From positions 2,526,501 to 2,590,500 of the forward strand of contig NZ_CP014224.1 in NCBI RefSeq assembly GCF_001697185.1: a DNA stretch of 64,000 nucleotides, given 5' to 3'. This DNA comes from Wenyingzhuangia fucanilytica. Lineage in GTDB: Bacteria; Bacteroidota; Bacteroidia; Flavobacteriales; Flavobacteriaceae. Every line of letters starts with the position of its first letter. Position 1 is the first letter of the stretch. Positions 63,480 through 64,000 of the stretch are shown piece after piece. The notes under the pieces were generated by a model. It ran no database searches. It was not told where the DNA came from and saw nothing but the letters and a program-made list of their open reading frames with translations. Both the position numbers and the translations under genes were made by a program.

Positions 63480-64000
63480 TTATTTTTTGAGTTTTGCTAC
63501 TGCAATTCCAAATTCTCCTGAGACTGAATAATAAAGATAGACTTCATCGTTATCATCCACTAAAATAGCAGGATCTCTTAATTCGTGTACAGGCTTTTTA
63601 GAAAAACCTTTTACTGATTTTTTAATAGGTAAATGAGCACCCTCGTAATCCATTTCTGGTTTTAATATTTCTTTTGGAGCGCTAGCTTTCCAATTTTTCC
63701 ATGATCCTCCTGAAAGATTTACTTCACAACTAAGAATTCGCTCAGGAGCATCTCCTTTTTGTGAATAAAACACCACAAGCTTGTCACCGTCTAAATGAAC
63801 AGCTGTATGTCTTACTTTAGGTAATATTGTGGCTCCTTTCTTAAAAGGTTCTATACCGTTTTTAGAATGATAAAACGCTCCTTTAACCAAAGCATAATAT
63901 GCTGATTTATATTTAAAAACACGAAAATAAGAAGGACCTAATACGGTTTCTGAAGCGATAAAATCCATCCCATCTTTAGAAGTACTCAAAAACGTTTTTT
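63480..64000 (-). CDS. Beta-propeller glycosidase-like protein (partial, 5' end outside)
   Basis: The frame remains open to the window edge; about 173 C-terminal residues are visible. Repeated strand patterns (TSKDGMDFI, AFYHSKNGIEPF, ELRDPAILVDDNDEVYLYYS) are those of five-bladed propellers of the GH32/43/68/117 type, with RDPAIL-x-DDNDEVYLYY as the clearest blade. The catalytic residues would lie mostly in the missing part. It starts the operon that continues with the esterase and sulfatase. The family cannot be fixed from this fragment. Confidence 0.65.
   Translation of the reverse strand, partial: KTFLSTSKDGMDFIASETVLGPSYFRVFKYKSAYYALVKGAFYHSKNGIEPFKKGATILPKVRHTAVHLDGDKLVVFYSQKGDAPERILSCEVNLSGGSWKNWKASAPKEILKPEMDYEGAHLPIKKSVKGFSKKPVHELRDPAILVDDNDEVYLYYSVSGEFGIAVAKLKK

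Overview
The window reads as a chromosomal segment of a marine, alga-degrading member of the Bacteroidetes, most likely Flavobacteriaceae. The evidence is AT-rich DNA, a SusC/SusD pair with a hybrid two-component regulator, type IX secretion C-terminal sorting domains, DUF4290 next to murA, promoter-like TAnnTTTG boxes, and eight Cys-type S1 sulfatases. I see no rRNA, CRISPR array, insertion sequence or prophage.

Region A (1-19482) is a carbohydrate locus on the + strand behind the tail of an AraC-type regulator. It encodes four secreted sulfatases in two look-alike pairs, a GH16 lipoprotein, a GH127 enzyme, two paralogous FG-GAP/VCBS-ASPIC proteins, a sugar-porter MFS symporter, a Tat-exported FAD oxidoreductase and a DUF4380-like protein. 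It has no SusC/SusD in the window. GH16, GH127 and sulfatases together, with an MFS porter and no SusCD, suggest a carrageenan-type galactan locus. That substrate is an inference.

Region B (19553-34877) is mostly core genome: tRNA-Ser, aroC, murA (with Asp in place of the fosfomycin-target Cys), DUF4290, pcrA/uvrD, a Kv-like channel, folP, DUF1599, a DoxX-family protein and an outer-membrane barrel. Embedded in it is a copper nitrite reductase operon: NirK with a C-terminal cytochrome c domain, a NirV-like protein and a Sco protein with a heavy-metal-binding domain. An Fnr/Dnr-type palindrome lies upstream of it.

Region C (34939-57800, minus strand) is a second polysaccharide locus, with HTCS, susC, susD, GH3, three sulfatases, a divergent GH10, a GH5 and two small type IX secreted proteins. 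The two small proteins carry the same beta-sandwich-like module found at the C-terminus of the GH5. That module has the look of a carbohydrate-binding module without a family I can name. A 21-bp-spaced direct repeat upstream of the susC -7 box is a likely HTCS operator. A sulfated xylan or other beta-1,4-glycan is a plausible target.

Region D (58092-64000) has initiator tRNA-Met, an Fe-S type Rrf2 regulator, nrdD-nrdG (anaerobic ribonucleotide reductase, no ATP-cone) with strong inverted repeats upstream, and the end of a third carbohydrate cluster: a sulfatase, a CE6/SASA-type esterase and a truncated beta-propeller protein. With nirK this indicates a bacterium that grows on algal polysaccharide and tolerates oxygen limitation.
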